From: Crocosphaera sp. UHCC 0190
GTDB taxonomy: Bacteria > Cyanobacteriota > Cyanobacteriia > Cyanobacteriales > Microcystaceae
DNA: 64,000 nucleotides
Assembly: GCF_034932065.1 (NCBI RefSeq)
Contig: NZ_JAYGHP010000006.1
Span: 124,001-188,000, forward strand
Direction: 5' to 3'
This document shows, piece by piece, positions 54,760-64,000 of the stretch. The stretch's first letter is position 1. The number at the start of each line of letters is the position of its first letter. Made by a program: the position numbers and the translations under genes. Under the pieces are notes generated by a model. It saw nothing but the letters and a program-made list of their open reading frames with translations, did no database searches and was not told the DNA's origin.

Positions 54760-56229
54760 TTAGAGTTGATATTGCTCTTGAATCACCATTAACTTTTGGC
54801 TGGCTTCTGCGGAATTTTGGGCTGTTTTAGCAAATTCCATAAACCGTTTTAATTCTTTTCGTAATAGGTTTCGCTCTACTTCCCAGGTTTGACGATCTAA
54901 ATTGGGTGGCATAACTATCATATCATAAATAATGGCTTGTTTTTTATTAGGATGGGGTCGTAAAACTCGGCCTCTTCGCTGTATAAATTGGTGGGGGTTT
55001 CCCGTACTAGCTAAAATCACGGCTTGTTGGATTTCTGGAATGTCTACCCCTTCATCTAAACAACGAATTGCTACTAACCCTTGTAAGTCTCCTCTCTCAA
55101 ATTGTTGGCGAATTTTTTCCCGTTCTTCTAATGGTGTTTCTGCGGTATAAGTATTGACACGATAGCCTAATTCTACACCTAAAATTCGGGTAACGGCTTC
55201 AATTTGTCTTTGATAATTAAGGGTTCCATTGTCTAAATAACCATCCCCACAATAAAAAAGTGTATGTTTGGTTTCTCTGCGAGTTTGCATCAAGTCTCGT
55301 AGGGCGGTTAATTTATTTTCTGCTGTCCCAATTAACCGCGATCGCTGCATTAAAAGTGCAGTTAAATTTTCATTGTTTCTCATACTATCATTTTTTCCTA
55401 ATGCCCAACCAATTCTTTGGGTCAATTTCGCATAGGTAAAGGCTTCTGATTCTGTTAATTCTACAAAGATGGGATAATATAAATAAGAGACTAGGGCTTT
55501 CTTTTTAATGGCATCTGACAGAGTAAATTCCGGTTTAATAACGTCTCCAAAGTAATTTAATAAAGCATCGGTTCCTTCTTCATCAAAGTATCTTTCTGGA
55601 GTAGCAGATAAAGCTAATCTTAAGCCAATATTTCGAGGTAAACTTATTTCAAAACGAGGGGAACCTAAATGATGAGCTTCATCACCAACAATTAAGGTTT
55701 TATCGGGAAAAAATTTTACTTGAGATTGAAAACCTTGATTAATCAAAGTAGAATTAGTGGTTATAATTGTTAAAAATAATTTATTTTGAGTTTGAATATT
55801 ATATAATTCTACTGACAGTTTACTTTGCCAATTATGAACATTTTCAAAGGCTAAAATTGGCTTAAGATTGAATTTCTGACATTCCCTTTCCCACTGAATG
55901 ACTAAATGACGATAGGGACAAACCACTAATAAAACTTGTAGTCCAATTTTTTCATATAATTCGGTGGTAATGGCTAAAGCAGTAATAGTTTTACCACTTC
56001 CTGTTGCCATTTTTAGCGTTCCCCTTCCCTTATTTTTAAACCAATTAATGACGGCTTCTTTTTGATAGTCTCTTAATTGCATTGATGCTGGAATTTTAGG
56101 AATTCCACTAGGAGAAACTTGATAAAAACTGCTTTTCTCCGCAACTCGATAATGACGCGATCGCTTTTCATATTCTTTAACTAATTTATCCCAATCAATC
56201 GTTAAATTTATTAGGTTATATTCGTCCAT
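54760..56229 (-). CDS. SF2 DEAH-type helicase, XPB/restriction-like
   Basis: A 489-residue superfamily 2 DNA-dependent ATPase. The motifs are Walker A MATGSGKT (residues 74-81), Walker B VGDEAHH near 184, SATPER in motif III, and QRRGRVLRP in motif VI with HQFIQRRG. CLDEGVDIPE is motif V. It resembles XPB/RAD25-like and Type III restriction helicases, but carries no nuclease domain. No methyltransferase is beside it. Its function (repair or other) is unknown to me. Confidence 0.88.
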   Translation of the reverse strand: MDEYNLINLTIDWDKLVKEYEKRSRHYRVAEKSSFYQVSPSGIPKIPASMQLRDYQKEAVINWFKNKGRGTLKMATGSGKTITALAITTELYEKIGLQVLLVVCPYRHLVIQWERECQKFNLKPILAFENVHNWQSKLSVELYNIQTQNKLFLTIITTNSTLINQGFQSQVKFFPDKTLIVGDEAHHLGSPRFEISLPRNIGLRLALSATPERYFDEEGTDALLNYFGDVIKPEFTLSDAIKKKALVSYLYYPIFVELTESEAFTYAKLTQRIGWALGKNDSMRNNENLTALLMQRSRLIGTAENKLTALRDLMQTRRETKHTLFYCGDGYLDNGTLNYQRQIEAVTRILGVELGYRVNTYTAETPLEEREKIRQQFERGDLQGLVAIRCLDEGVDIPEIQQAVILASTGNPHQFIQRRGRVLRPHPNKKQAIIYDMIVMPPNLDRQTWEVERNLLRKELKRFMEFAKTAQNSAEASQKLMVIQEQYQL

Positions 56230-56264
56230 ATTATAGGTATTATTATAATTAAATTTTGACTAAT

Positions 56265-56292
56265 GTAGAGGCCATTCATGAATTGCCTCTAC
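56265..56292. repeat. 28-nt palindrome, family A (copy 4)
   Basis: Left arm GTAGAGGCCATTCA and right arm TGAATTGCCTCTAC pair except at one position. It lies 35 bp upstream of the helicase start. Confidence 0.75.
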
Positions 56293-56300
56293 CCCTTAAT

Positions 56301-56345
56301 GTAACACAGACTTCCAGTCTGTCACAAGCGTCTTAATTGTGTTAC
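56301..56345. repeat. Nested inverted repeat downstream of the holin-like gene
   Basis: The hairpin ACAGACT-TCC-AGTCTGT (56306-56322) lies within an outer pair GTAACAC (56301-56307) and GTGTTAC (56339-56345). It sits 21 bp past the stop of the leftward holin-like gene. The inner hairpin resembles the REP palindromes by the RAYT gene in layout but not in sequence. Confidence 0.55.
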
Positions 56346-56365
56346 AAAAACATCTCTACAACTGA

Positions 56366-56713
56366 TTAATTTACCCCTCCCACAACCCTCATTAATAAAC
56401 CATTGACAATACTCAGAAAAACTGAGCCAAACATAGCACTCCAAAAACCATAGCGTAAGCGAAAACCTTGCACTAAAGCAGCAGCTAAACCAAAGACAAT
56501 GGCATTAATAACAAATAAAAATAACCCTAATGTTATAATGGTTAAGGGAATGGTTAAAAACACTAAAACTGGTTTAACTAAAGCGTTTAAAATTCCAAAA
56601 ACAATCGCTGCAACTAATGCTTTCCAAAAATCATCCACTTCAACGCCAATGGGTAATTGAGCAATAATTAATAAACTGATAGCAGTGACGAGCCAAGCAA
56701 TTAATAAATCCAT
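56366..56713 (-). CDS. Phage-holin-4-like (DUF) membrane protein
   Basis: A 115-residue protein with about four hydrophobic segments, MDLLIAWLVTAISLLIIAQLPIGV at the start and ALVAAIVFGILNALVKPVLVFLTIPLTIITLGLFLFVINAIVFG in the middle. This is the common family annotated as holin superfamily IV. In cyanobacteria it is chromosomal, not prophage, so a lysis role should not be assumed. It lies between the helicase and proA genes. Confidence 0.8.
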   Translation of the reverse strand: MDLLIAWLVTAISLLIIAQLPIGVEVDDFWKALVAAIVFGILNALVKPVLVFLTIPLTIITLGLFLFVINAIVFGLAAALVQGFRLRYGFWSAMFGSVFLSIVNGLLMRVVGGVN

Positions 56714-56747
56714 GATACTATCTCCTCAAACAGAAGTTTAACCCTTA

Positions 56748-58058
56748 TTATAATGGTAAATCTTTATGAGTAAAGGATTTGGCATTTTCACCGGAATAAG
56801 TGGCTGCAATGTGACCATTTCCTGTTATTTTATACTTATAAGTCACCAACCCTTCTAATCCGACAGGGCCTCTTGGGGGCATTTTTTGGGTACTAATTCC
56901 TACCTCGGCCCCAAACCCATAACGAAACCCATCAGCAAAACGGGTTGAACAGTTATGATAGACTCCCGCAGCATCAATTTGGTTCATGAATATTTGAGCA
57001 TTATTACTATCTTCAGTCACAATAGCATCGGTATGTTTTGAACCATAAATATTGATGTGATTAATAGCTTTTTCTAAGGAGTCTACTATCTTAATTGATA
57101 AGATTAAATCACTATACTCTGTTTTCCAGTCTTCTTCCGTTGCGGGTGTAATATTAAGATATTTTAGAGTGAGTTGATCTCCTCTTAATTCGACTTGGTG
57201 GGTTGCCAAAGCTTTGGCTATTTGTGGTAAAAATTCTGGGGCAATATCTTGATGCACTAATAGGGTTTCTATAGCATTACAAGCAGCAGGATATTGAGTT
57301 TTAGAATCAACTGTGATAGAAATTGCCTTTTCTAATTCGGCTTTTTTATCGATATATAAGTGACAAATTCCATCCGCATGACCTAACACGGGAATATTAG
57401 TATTTTCTTGAATAAATTCAACAAATTCATTTGATCCTCTGGGGATAATTAGATCTACATAATCATCTAATTTTAAAAGGCTATGAATTTCTTCACGGGT
57501 GGTTAATAATTGTACTGCATCAGGATTAATTTTAGTATTACTTAAAGCTTCTCGAATCACCTTAACTAAAGTTTGACAAGAATTAATTGCCTCTTTACCG
57601 CCTTTTAATATGACCCCGTTCCCCGATTTTATCGCTAAACTGGTAATCTGAATTAAAGCTTCGGGACGGGCTTCAAAAATAATTCCTAAGACTCCTAAAG
57701 GGCAGCTTATCCGTTTTAAAATCAAACCCTCATCTAATTCTCTGTGCAGGGAAATACTACCCAGAGGATCAGTTAATTTGATAACATCTCTAACCCCTTT
57801 TATCGTGGCGTTTAGTTTAGTTTTACCGAGTTTTAAACGGTTATACAAAGGTTTAGGAATCCCGGCGGTTTCTGCGGCTTGACAGTCAGTTTCATTGGCT
57901 TGAATAATTTCCTGATAATTGCTTTCTAAAGCTTGGGCGATCGCTTCTATGGCTTGGTTGCGATCGCTTGTTGAAAGTAGGCCCAATTGACGGGCAGCTT
58001 CACGGGTTTTTTGAGCAATTTCTGTTAAAGATAATGATTGAGAAGGAGTGACTACCAT
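56748..58058 (-). CDS. proA: Glutamate-5-semialdehyde dehydrogenase
   Basis: Reduces gamma-glutamyl phosphate to glutamate-5-semialdehyde in proline synthesis, using NADPH. The catalytic cysteine is in [14 protein letters not shown] near residue 262. Other family parts are [34 protein letters not shown] and [26 protein letters not shown]. The length of 436 residues fits. The proB kinase is not in the window. Confidence 0.95.
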   Translation of the reverse strand: MVVTPSQSLSLTEIAQKTREAARQLGLLSTSDRNQAIEAIAQALESNYQEIIQANETDCQAAETAGIPKPLYNRLKLGKTKLNATIKGVRDVIKLTDPLGSISLHRELDEGLILKRISCPLGVLGIIFEARPEALIQITSLAIKSGNGVILKGGKEAINSCQTLVKVIREALSNTKINPDAVQLLTTREEIHSLLKLDDYVDLIIPRGSNEFVEFIQENTNIPVLGHADGICHLYIDKKAELEKAISITVDSKTQYPAACNAIETLLVHQDIAPEFLPQIAKALATHQVELRGDQLTLKYLNITPATEEDWKTEYSDLILSIKIVDSLEKAINHINIYGSKHTDAIVTEDSNNAQIFMNQIDAAGVYHNCSTRFADGFRYGFGAEVGISTQKMPPRGPVGLEGLVTYKYKITGNGHIAATYSGENAKSFTHKDLPL

Positions 58059-58276
58059 CGGTCATTAAGATAGTTATTTTTGTGATTTATTAATTGTAAC
58101 AAGTGACGTTAATTATTGATTTATTTTGCAGACATTCTTAACAAGTAAGATAATTATCATGATTGAATTAGCGATTGGGGAAAAATGTGACAATAAAGGC
58201 TATGATAGTCACTAAAGAATCTTGATGACTTGATCTTTAGTTCTCAACAATAGAATTAAAGCAAATTCAAAAAATA

Positions 58277-60805
58277 TTGGCGATGGCTGCTTCCGATTTG
58301 ATTACCTGGCTAAAAGAACGCACCACCCTGGCTTTATTGAGTACAGAGGTGCTAGAGGCGATCGCGCTTCAGATGAAATTAATTACCATTGAAGCTTCAC
58401 AAACCCTAGCGGTAGAAGGAACTTCCCCCGAAGGACTATATATTCTCAAATCTGGACGGATTCAAAGTTACGGCAAAGTCAGACCAGAGGTTGGCTTACT
58501 CCCAGGGAAAGTGATTAACTTGAGAGCCTTAATTTTAGAGCAATCCGCATCAGAAACCCTCAAAACACTGACTGAGTGCGAATTATGGTGGATTGCCACC
58601 CCCGATTTTAAATCATTGCTGGAGCAATATCCAGACATCACTCAAGCTTTCTCCCAACAATTGGCGAAAGAGGTAGAACAATTGTCTGCTGCCTTGAGTT
58701 TTGAACAGGAACGACAGACCATTTTACGTCCCTATTTAGTCCCCAAAGTGAAGCGGGGGGTGATTGGCAAAAGTCGCTATGCTGTTAAATTGCGCTCCCA
58801 GATTCAATGTATGGCAGATAATCGCCAACCTGTGTTGATTTTTGGCGAAGCGGGCTTACAAAAAGACAATCTGGCGGCCTTAATCCATTTTAGTTCCCCT
58901 TTCCGTCGAGAGCCAATTATCCAAGTCAATTGTTCCCAATTGCAAGGGCGTGGTGCCGAGCTATTCGGACGAACAGGAGGAAAATTAAGCTTGCTCGAAG
59001 CATTAGGGGAAGGAACGATTATTTTAACCAATCTTCAAGAACTGACACCAGAATTATTAAAATCCATTGCCGAATTACTCTCCACGGGAACCTATCAACC
59101 TGTCAGCCGCCAAGGAGAGGCTCAAGGGACTCGCAAAACGAGTCAGGCGCGAATCATCATCATTTCTGAGAAAAAGCTCCCCAGCATTGATGGACTGGTG
59201 AAAAATATTATTAAAGTTCCCCCCCTGCGAGTCCGCAAAACCGACATCGAGGACTCAGTTAATTACTACATTAGTTTAATTTGTCGGGGGAGGGGCATTG
59301 CCAAAGTAAGTCTGAGTGATGAAGCATTACGGAGGCTGCAAGCTTATGATTTTCCCAATAACTTAAGAGAACTCGAAAATCTCATTCAACGGGCGATTGT
59401 ACAGTTACAAGGGTATCCAGAGATTACCGAAGAAATTATCTGGCCATCCCAAAGCAAAAAACAGCAATTTCGCTTCAATCTTCTCAATGCCTATCCTAGT
59501 TTGCGTCACTTTTTGCGGAGTGAATGGTATCCTGAACGCCTAAATTATGGTTTTACCCTGACTGTCTTTGCTGCGGTCAATATTATCCTCTTTGTCGGGC
59601 CGCAAACGCGAGAGCAAAACTTTGCTTTAAATCTTTTTTGGGCCTGGTGGTGGCCCCTGGTATTAATTGGATTTCCCTTTGTGGGACGGCTTTGGTGTGC
59701 TGTTTGTCCCTTTATGATTTATGGAGAAGTTACTCAAAAAATCTCCCTTTGGTTATTTCCGCGACAACTCCAAAAATGGCCCCGTCAAGCGGCTGAAAAA
59801 TCCGGTGGTTGGTTTTTATGGGGTTTATTTACCTTAATTCTCTTGTGGGAAGAACTCTGGGATTTAAAAAATACCGCCTATCTTTCTTCTTGTTTGTTGC
59901 TTTTGATTACCGCAGGAGCGATGATTTGTTCAACTATTTTTGAACGCCGCTTTTGGTGTCGTTATTTATGCCCGATTGGTGGCATGAATGGACTGTTTGC
60001 CAAACTGTCAATGACAGAATTACGAGCGCAACAGGGAACTTGTTCTGCCGAGTGTAGCACCTATCAATGTTATAAAGGCGGCCCGCAAAAAGGAGAAGGC
60101 TTAGAAACGGAGGGTTGCCCCTTATATTCCCATCCGGCCCAACTTGTAGAAAATCGAGATTGTGTGTTATGTATGACCTGTTTAAAAGCCTGTCCTCATC
60201 GTTCTGTGGAGTTGAATTTACGCCCTCCTGGAATTGAATTATGGACAACCCATGTTCCTCGAACTCATGAAGTTGCTTTGCTGTTTCTTTTATTAGATGC
60301 TATTTTTTTACATCGTTTACCCCAGGTGCAAGCTCAATTGGGAATTTCTGGGGATTTAAATCGATTTGGGATACATTTGGCCATGGCGGTTCTGGCCTTG
60401 AGTCTGCCTGTCCTATTCCCTGTAATAATCCATCAAATGATGAGAGTTTTCGTGAAGTTTCAATCAAACCTCAAAATTCGCTCTTTTAAGGAATTAGCCT
60501 ATGGCTATTTGCCCTTAGTCTTAGCGGGAAATTTGGCTTATTATTTACAAATGGGACTAGGGGAAGCGGGCAGAATTTTACCCTTAACCTTAGCTAACTT
60601 TGGGTTTTCAGGAGAAGGGTTGCCTATTTTTGTTGCCCATCCTGCGGTAATTGCTTTCTTACAATCCACCCTTTTAATTTTTGGTGTGCTTTTGTCGATT
60701 GTTTTGACGCAAAAAATCGCTAAACTGCCTTTTCGATACTTACTTTTTCAACATTTATGTACGGCAATTTTTGCATTTTGTTTAGGGAAAATCATTCTTA
60801 CTTAA
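58277..60805 (+). CDS. Fusion of cNMP-binding-like, degenerate sigma54-activator AAA and membrane polyferredoxin domains
   Basis: An 842-residue protein with three parts. Residues ~20-140 are a cyclic-nucleotide-binding-like beta barrel (SPEGLYILKSGRIQSYG). Residues ~155-390 follow sigma54-activator AAA proteins (VIGKSRYAVKLR; AELFGR; PNNLRELENLIQRAI), but Walker A reads GEAGLQKD (190-197), Walker B lost its acidic pair (GTIILTNLQEL), and GAFTGA is absent. Cyanobacteria lack sigma54. From ~420 there are about 8-10 membrane helices with NapH/NosR-like cysteines: Cys474 and 477 (CxxCP), Cys561 and 565, Cys589, 593, 598, and a [4Fe-4S] set at 629, 632, 635, 639. A redox sensor or electron carrier controlled by ligand is plausible. 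Confidence 0.85.
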   Translation: MAMAASDLITWLKERTTLALLSTEVLEAIALQMKLITIEASQTLAVEGTSPEGLYILKSGRIQSYGKVRPEVGLLPGKVINLRALILEQSASETLKTLTECELWWIATPDFKSLLEQYPDITQAFSQQLAKEVEQLSAALSFEQERQTILRPYLVPKVKRGVIGKSRYAVKLRSQIQCMADNRQPVLIFGEAGLQKDNLAALIHFSSPFRREPIIQVNCSQLQGRGAELFGRTGGKLSLLEALGEGTIILTNLQELTPELLKSIAELLSTGTYQPVSRQGEAQGTRKTSQARIIIISEKKLPSIDGLVKNIIKVPPLRVRKTDIEDSVNYYISLICRGRGIAKVSLSDEALRRLQAYDFPNNLRELENLIQRAIVQLQGYPEITEEIIWPSQSKKQQFRFNLLNAYPSLRHFLRSEWYPERLNYGFTLTVFAAVNIILFVGPQTREQNFALNLFWAWWWPLVLIGFPFVGRLWCAVCPFMIYGEVTQKISLWLFPRQLQKWPRQAAEKSGGWFLWGLFTLILLWEELWDLKNTAYLSSCLLLLITAGAMICSTIFERRFWCRYLCPIGGMNGLFAKLSMTELRAQQGTCSAECSTYQCYKGGPQKGEGLETEGCPLYSHPAQLVENRDCVLCMTCLKACPHRSVELNLRPPGIELWTTHVPRTHEVALLFLLLDAIFLHRLPQVQAQLGISGDLNRFGIHLAMAVLALSLPVLFPVIIHQMMRVFVKFQSNLKIRSFKELAYGYLPLVLAGNLAYYLQMGLGEAGRILPLTLANFGFSGEGLPIFVAHPAVIAFLQSTLLIFGVLLSIVLTQKIAKLPFRYLLFQHLCTAIFAFCLGKIILT

Positions 60806-60902
60806 CAAAAATTTCTGGTTCTGGAGTTAAGGAAAAATAAATCATTTTTGACTCTCAAGTTAATCGCTCTAATAACGTTTAATATGGTTTAAGGGAGCTT
60901 AG

Positions 60903-60937
60903 CCCTGGTAGCGATGTTCTCCCTTATAATACCAGGG
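60903..60937 (+). other. 5' leader hairpin ahead of the methyltransferase gene
   Basis: A perfect 8-bp stem, CCCTGGTA (60903-60910) with TACCAGGG (60930-60937), has a 19-nt loop and lies 27 bp before the start codon. It may be a regulatory leader or the end of the upstream transcript; no U-run follows. Confidence 0.4.
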
Positions 60938-60964
60938 TGCAAAAATTTACCCTCAAGGACAATT

Positions 60965-61849
60965 ATGGAAATTGCAGCAACTACTATTGATAAAGTTTTG
61001 ACCGATTTAGCCGCACAACCTAATCCTCGTTGGACAAATTTAGATCTCGACAAACAAAGAAAACAGATTCAAGCTGAATTAAACTCTTGTGGCCCCAAAG
61101 ATGGCATGATGCGAGTCATGACAAGAATGCCCTTTCAGGAAGCACCAGATTTAGGAAACATTGATTGGGAATCAGAATTAGCAACTTTTCAACCCATTGA
61201 ATATCCTCAATATTACTGTCAGCCTTTTCATAGTGTTTTAGGAGGATGGTTGTCAGAAATTGCCGCAGTTGGTAATCGAGTTGCAATGGAAGCGGTTTTA
61301 GAAAATGCCCATCCACAAAAATCATTGGGAGTAAGAGAAGAAATCGCCCAATTATTTCCTGAAAATGCTCGCCATATTTTAGACTTGGGAGCAGGAGTTT
61401 CAGATGATGGAGCAGCTATTGCTCGTCGTCTTCCGAATGCTACGGTAACGGCTTGGGAGGTTTCTCCTTTCATGATTATTGTCGGCCGCCTTCAACAAAA
61501 GGATATTCCCAATCTACATTGGAAACATGGTTTAGTAGAAAAAACTGACTTGCCAGATAATTCAGTTGATGGGATCAATATGACTTATCTTCTCCATGAA
61601 TGTCCTGATGAAATTAAGCAATTAATCCTAGCGGAATGCTGGCGCATTCTCTCTCCAGGTGGTTTGCTTGTCGTCACAGATTCACTCCCTGGCGACTTGT
61701 ATTCATACAGAGGCTTTTTTGAACCCTATAAAGAGCAATGGCTCAAAATTGACCCAGATAAATTACTTCAAGAAACAGGCTTCATCAATATTAAAGCTTA
61801 TCAGTTTGCCTATTCTACTTGGACTCGTGTTGGGAGTAAACCTATCTAA
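60965..61849 (+). CDS. Class I SAM-dependent methyltransferase
   Basis: A 294-residue methyltransferase with a Rossmann core in its second half: ILDLGAGVSDDGAAIARRL holds the SAM motif, then TVTAWEVSPFMI, and the post-motifs DNSVDGINMTYLLHE and LSPGGLLVVTDSLPG. The first ~120 residues are an extra helical domain that may bind the substrate. The frame is open to 60914, but the ATG at 60965 follows AAGGAC and is preferred. It stands 159 bp downstream of the polyferredoxin fusion on the same strand. The substrate is unknown. Confidence 0.8.
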   Translation: MEIAATTIDKVLTDLAAQPNPRWTNLDLDKQRKQIQAELNSCGPKDGMMRVMTRMPFQEAPDLGNIDWESELATFQPIEYPQYYCQPFHSVLGGWLSEIAAVGNRVAMEAVLENAHPQKSLGVREEIAQLFPENARHILDLGAGVSDDGAAIARRLPNATVTAWEVSPFMIIVGRLQQKDIPNLHWKHGLVEKTDLPDNSVDGINMTYLLHECPDEIKQLILAECWRILSPGGLLVVTDSLPGDLYSYRGFFEPYKEQWLKIDPDKLLQETGFINIKAYQFAYSTWTRVGSKPI

Positions 61850-61971
61850 AAACGAACAAAACTTGTAGGCCGATGCACTGCCTAAGATAGCTTCTAGATA
61901 AGAGTTTTAGTCTTTTGGTTGGCAGTGCCTCGCTCTACGTTTATTTATGTCCGACTACTTATTATCTGTCA

Positions 61972-63684
61972 TTAAACCCCAACATTAAAGAAAATAGTTG
62001 CACGACGAATTCCTTGTTCGCTGCCTTCACTACTTAAGGTAAAAGATCGGAGATTTTTTAATAAAGGTTTAACCCCAAATTCTACAACTCGCGCAATGGG
62101 TAACTTCTTCGTTAAAATTGGCTCACTTTCCTGCCAATTTACATAGAAATAACCGTCATTTTCTGGGGATAATCCTGCAATAATGTTCTGAAATTCTTCC
62201 GTATTAACTAACTTTAGAGAATCAGAAGAAATTGCCTGAGACATGGCTTCTACTGAGGTAGAAAAGATGACATAATCATCAATTTCTCCATAAACACCGC
62301 TAACTTGTGCTTCCAAACGGGCTAAACTATTTTTATCAGTTTTAACTGCCGTTCTTAGCTTTGTCCAAACCGTAACTGTCTGCCCTGACAAAGATAAATT
62401 ACCCGCACTATAACCCTTACTTTCTGCCAATTCATCAAATTGTTTTAACACCTCATTGATATCGACATCAGGAACTTTTTGAGCCACAAAAATCCAATCC
62501 GGTTCACCCCCATCATGATCAGGCACTAAGCCTAAACTAAATTCCCCTTGCACCCAAGGAAACACATCTTTAGTTAAATTCAATCCTAAAGGTTCTTGGA
62601 GATAGCTTATTGAACGATTTAAGACCTGTTGTAAGGGACTATCAATATCTAATCCTGTTTCAATTTGCTGCCATAATTGATTTAAGTCTGTTCCCGTTGC
62701 TGTTAATAAAGTCGTAGCTGGAAGATAAGCTAATGCTCCCACTGGGGCCGATAAAGCAGGGAGACGATCCCTTTCTCCTGAGACTCCAATTAAGGCAGTT
62801 TGGGCCACTAACCCCTCAGATTTGATGGAAAAGGCAATAGTTAGGGTTTGAGTGATTTCTGGTAATTCAGGAATAGGTAAATTAGCTAACCAAGCAGAAA
62901 GGGCCGGAAAGTTAGTATATACCAACCCAATTTTGGGATCAGTAATTGTCTTTAAAGCATCTTGATAACCCGTTGCATTTTTTAAGTTTAAATCAGGAAC
63001 CTGAACATTATTAATCGCTTGCCTTAGGACAGCAGGATCATTAGCAAAAAGTACCATATTTCCTACCACAGAACTCGCAGATAAGGGCGTATTTTGGGTC
63101 AGGTTAGGGTTACGTTGGTTGATTAAATTAACCCCTTTATAGGATTCAAAAATCAAGTCAGATGTTCCCGCGATCGCTTCCTTAGAATAGGCGGTTTGCA
63201 GGAATTCTTTAGCTAATTGTTGATCTTTAGTAGAAACTGCTAATAAATATCCTGGTTTAACTCCATTATCAGGATCATGATCGAAGTCCAAAGAAGTCAC
63301 CGCGAGGGTAATTTCTTCCCCTAACCAGGGTTGAATTTGAGTTTGATAATCTAATCCTGTTTTTGCTAAGAGCGTTTTTTCTAGGGTTAATAATTCTTGA
63401 TGCGATCGCCGTCGATTTTGAGGAGAAGCGATCAATCGAGCGAGAGAATCTAAGCGATCAGGATTCACTAACAAAGATACCATGACAGGGGCTTGTTTCG
63501 GCACAAAAATGGCTGCCGTGGGTTCTTTTGTAACCCCTCCCTGTAACAAGTTTAGGGGACTTTCCCTCAAGATCCAAGAGAGACTCCCACCCGCAAGGGA
63601 GAGAAGCAGAATAACGCTAAGGGTGAGGGTGATGAAAAAAGGACGAAACTTCACTGTTACCTGTAGGGAATGACTAACTACCAT
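61972..63684 (-). CDS. DUF3352-like exported or membrane-anchored protein
   Basis: A 570-residue protein of the cyanobacterial DUF3352 group. One hydrophobic segment at about residues 15-36 (PFFITLTLSVILLLSLAGGSLSW) is a signal anchor. The rest is soluble, with FVPKQAPVMVSLLVNPDRLDSL, ALAYLPATTLLTATGTDLNQLWQ and FPWVQGEFSLGLVPD. A cell-envelope or thylakoid-lumen location is inferred from the anchor. The function is not known to me. Confidence 0.8.
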   Translation of the reverse strand: MVVSHSLQVTVKFRPFFITLTLSVILLLSLAGGSLSWILRESPLNLLQGGVTKEPTAAIFVPKQAPVMVSLLVNPDRLDSLARLIASPQNRRRSHQELLTLEKTLLAKTGLDYQTQIQPWLGEEITLAVTSLDFDHDPDNGVKPGYLLAVSTKDQQLAKEFLQTAYSKEAIAGTSDLIFESYKGVNLINQRNPNLTQNTPLSASSVVGNMVLFANDPAVLRQAINNVQVPDLNLKNATGYQDALKTITDPKIGLVYTNFPALSAWLANLPIPELPEITQTLTIAFSIKSEGLVAQTALIGVSGERDRLPALSAPVGALAYLPATTLLTATGTDLNQLWQQIETGLDIDSPLQQVLNRSISYLQEPLGLNLTKDVFPWVQGEFSLGLVPDHDGGEPDWIFVAQKVPDVDINEVLKQFDELAESKGYSAGNLSLSGQTVTVWTKLRTAVKTDKNSLARLEAQVSGVYGEIDDYVIFSTSVEAMSQAISSDSLKLVNTEEFQNIIAGLSPENDGYFYVNWQESEPILTKKLPIARVVEFGVKPLLKNLRSFTLSSEGSEQGIRRATIFFNVGV

Positions 63685-63795
63685 TATTCATTGTGACATT
63701 CTGTGTCCGAAACCGAGAGAAGATTCTGGAAAAGATTTAAACTTAATAATCTGTTAAGGTATATTCTAATAATTCATTTTCCTGGTTGTAAAATT

Positions 63796-64000
63796 ATGTA
63801 TCAAGATCAATCCCTTCCAGTTATTACTGTTGAAGAACTCTCTACCCGTTTAGCTAATGACGGGACTGGGTTACAATTAATAGATGTGCGAGAACCCGAA
63901 GAAGTTGCAATCGCCTATATCGAAGGTTTTGAGGTACTTCCTCTTAGTCAATTTGCTCAATGGTCAGAAGAAATTGACAGCCGTTTTGATCCCAATAAAG
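63796..64000 (+). CDS. Rhodanese-like domain protein, partial (cut by window edge)
   Basis: Only the first 68 codons are visible. They start MYQDQSLPVITVEELSTRL and contain LIDVREPEEVAIAYIEGFEVLPLSQF, the N-terminal part of a rhodanese domain. The catalytic cysteine loop lies beyond the edge, so sulfurtransferase activity cannot be judged. It runs divergently from the DUF3352 gene. Confidence 0.85.
   Translation, partial: MYQDQSLPVITVEELSTRLANDGTGLQLIDVREPEEVAIAYIEGFEVLPLSQFAQWSEEIDSRFDPNK

Noticed and set aside
56366-56713. Prophage remnant because of the holin-like protein
   Set aside because: No other phage genes are nearby, and the family is commonly chromosomal in cyanobacteria.

Overview
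The window comes from a unicellular cyanobacterium with an AT-rich genome, probably of the Crocosphaera/Cyanothece-like group; the group is an inference. The evidence is the divergent photosystem II genes psbH and psbN, the NDH-1 subunit gene ndhL, a CpcS/CpeS-type bilin lyase, a CSP41-type chloroplast-like epimerase, the carotenoid isomerase crtH, and many copies of the HIP1 octamer GCGATCGC. No tRNA, rRNA, CRISPR array or complete insertion sequence was found. One REP-associated transposase is present.

Layout: 1-4 kb carries a sodium:amino-acid symporter cut by the window edge, a CPP1-like protein, tatA, psbH/psbN, a secreted hypothetical protein and a hicAB toxin-antitoxin pair. 4-14 kb carries an orphan CmpA/NrtA-like Tat lipoprotein, an ABC1 kinase paired with a degenerate histidine kinase, crtH, pgsA, a sugar-phosphate transferase and an ABC-F ATPase. 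14-24 kb carries an ergothioneine pair (OvoA-like egtB plus egtD), lpdA, a GyrA/ParC-like topoisomerase subunit, a CSP41b-like protein, a bilin lyase and an NblB-like HEAT protein. 24-34 kb is an accessory stretch: a restriction-modification pair joined by a possible -1 frameshift site, oligopeptidase A, a RAYT transposase bracketed by REP palindromes, a toroid-like protein of unknown role and a YdeP-type molybdoenzyme. 34-47 kb carries a serralysin-like protease with three 498-bp tandem repeats, envelope glycosylation genes, a peptide-binding lipoprotein, two dynamin-like GTPases (the first broken by one in-frame stop) and a PIN toxin-antitoxin pair. 47-64 kb is mostly core: ndhL-DUF3007-trpA, tpiA-folP, speA, yebC, an SF2 helicase, proA, a cNMP/degenerate-AAA/polyferredoxin fusion, a methyltransferase, a DUF3352 protein and the start of a rhodanese gene.

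The strongest candidates for new biology are: (1) the restriction gene ending in the heptamer A-AAA-AAG plus stop, with the methyltransferase frame open upstream but lacking any start codon; (2) the membrane polyferredoxin fused to a sigma54-activator-like AAA domain that has lost its ATPase motifs; (3) the paired dynamin-like GTPases; and (4) the REP/RAYT unit in which a REP palindrome forms part of the transposase reading frame. Several families of intergenic palindromes, one with compensatory base changes, lie mainly at gene ends.
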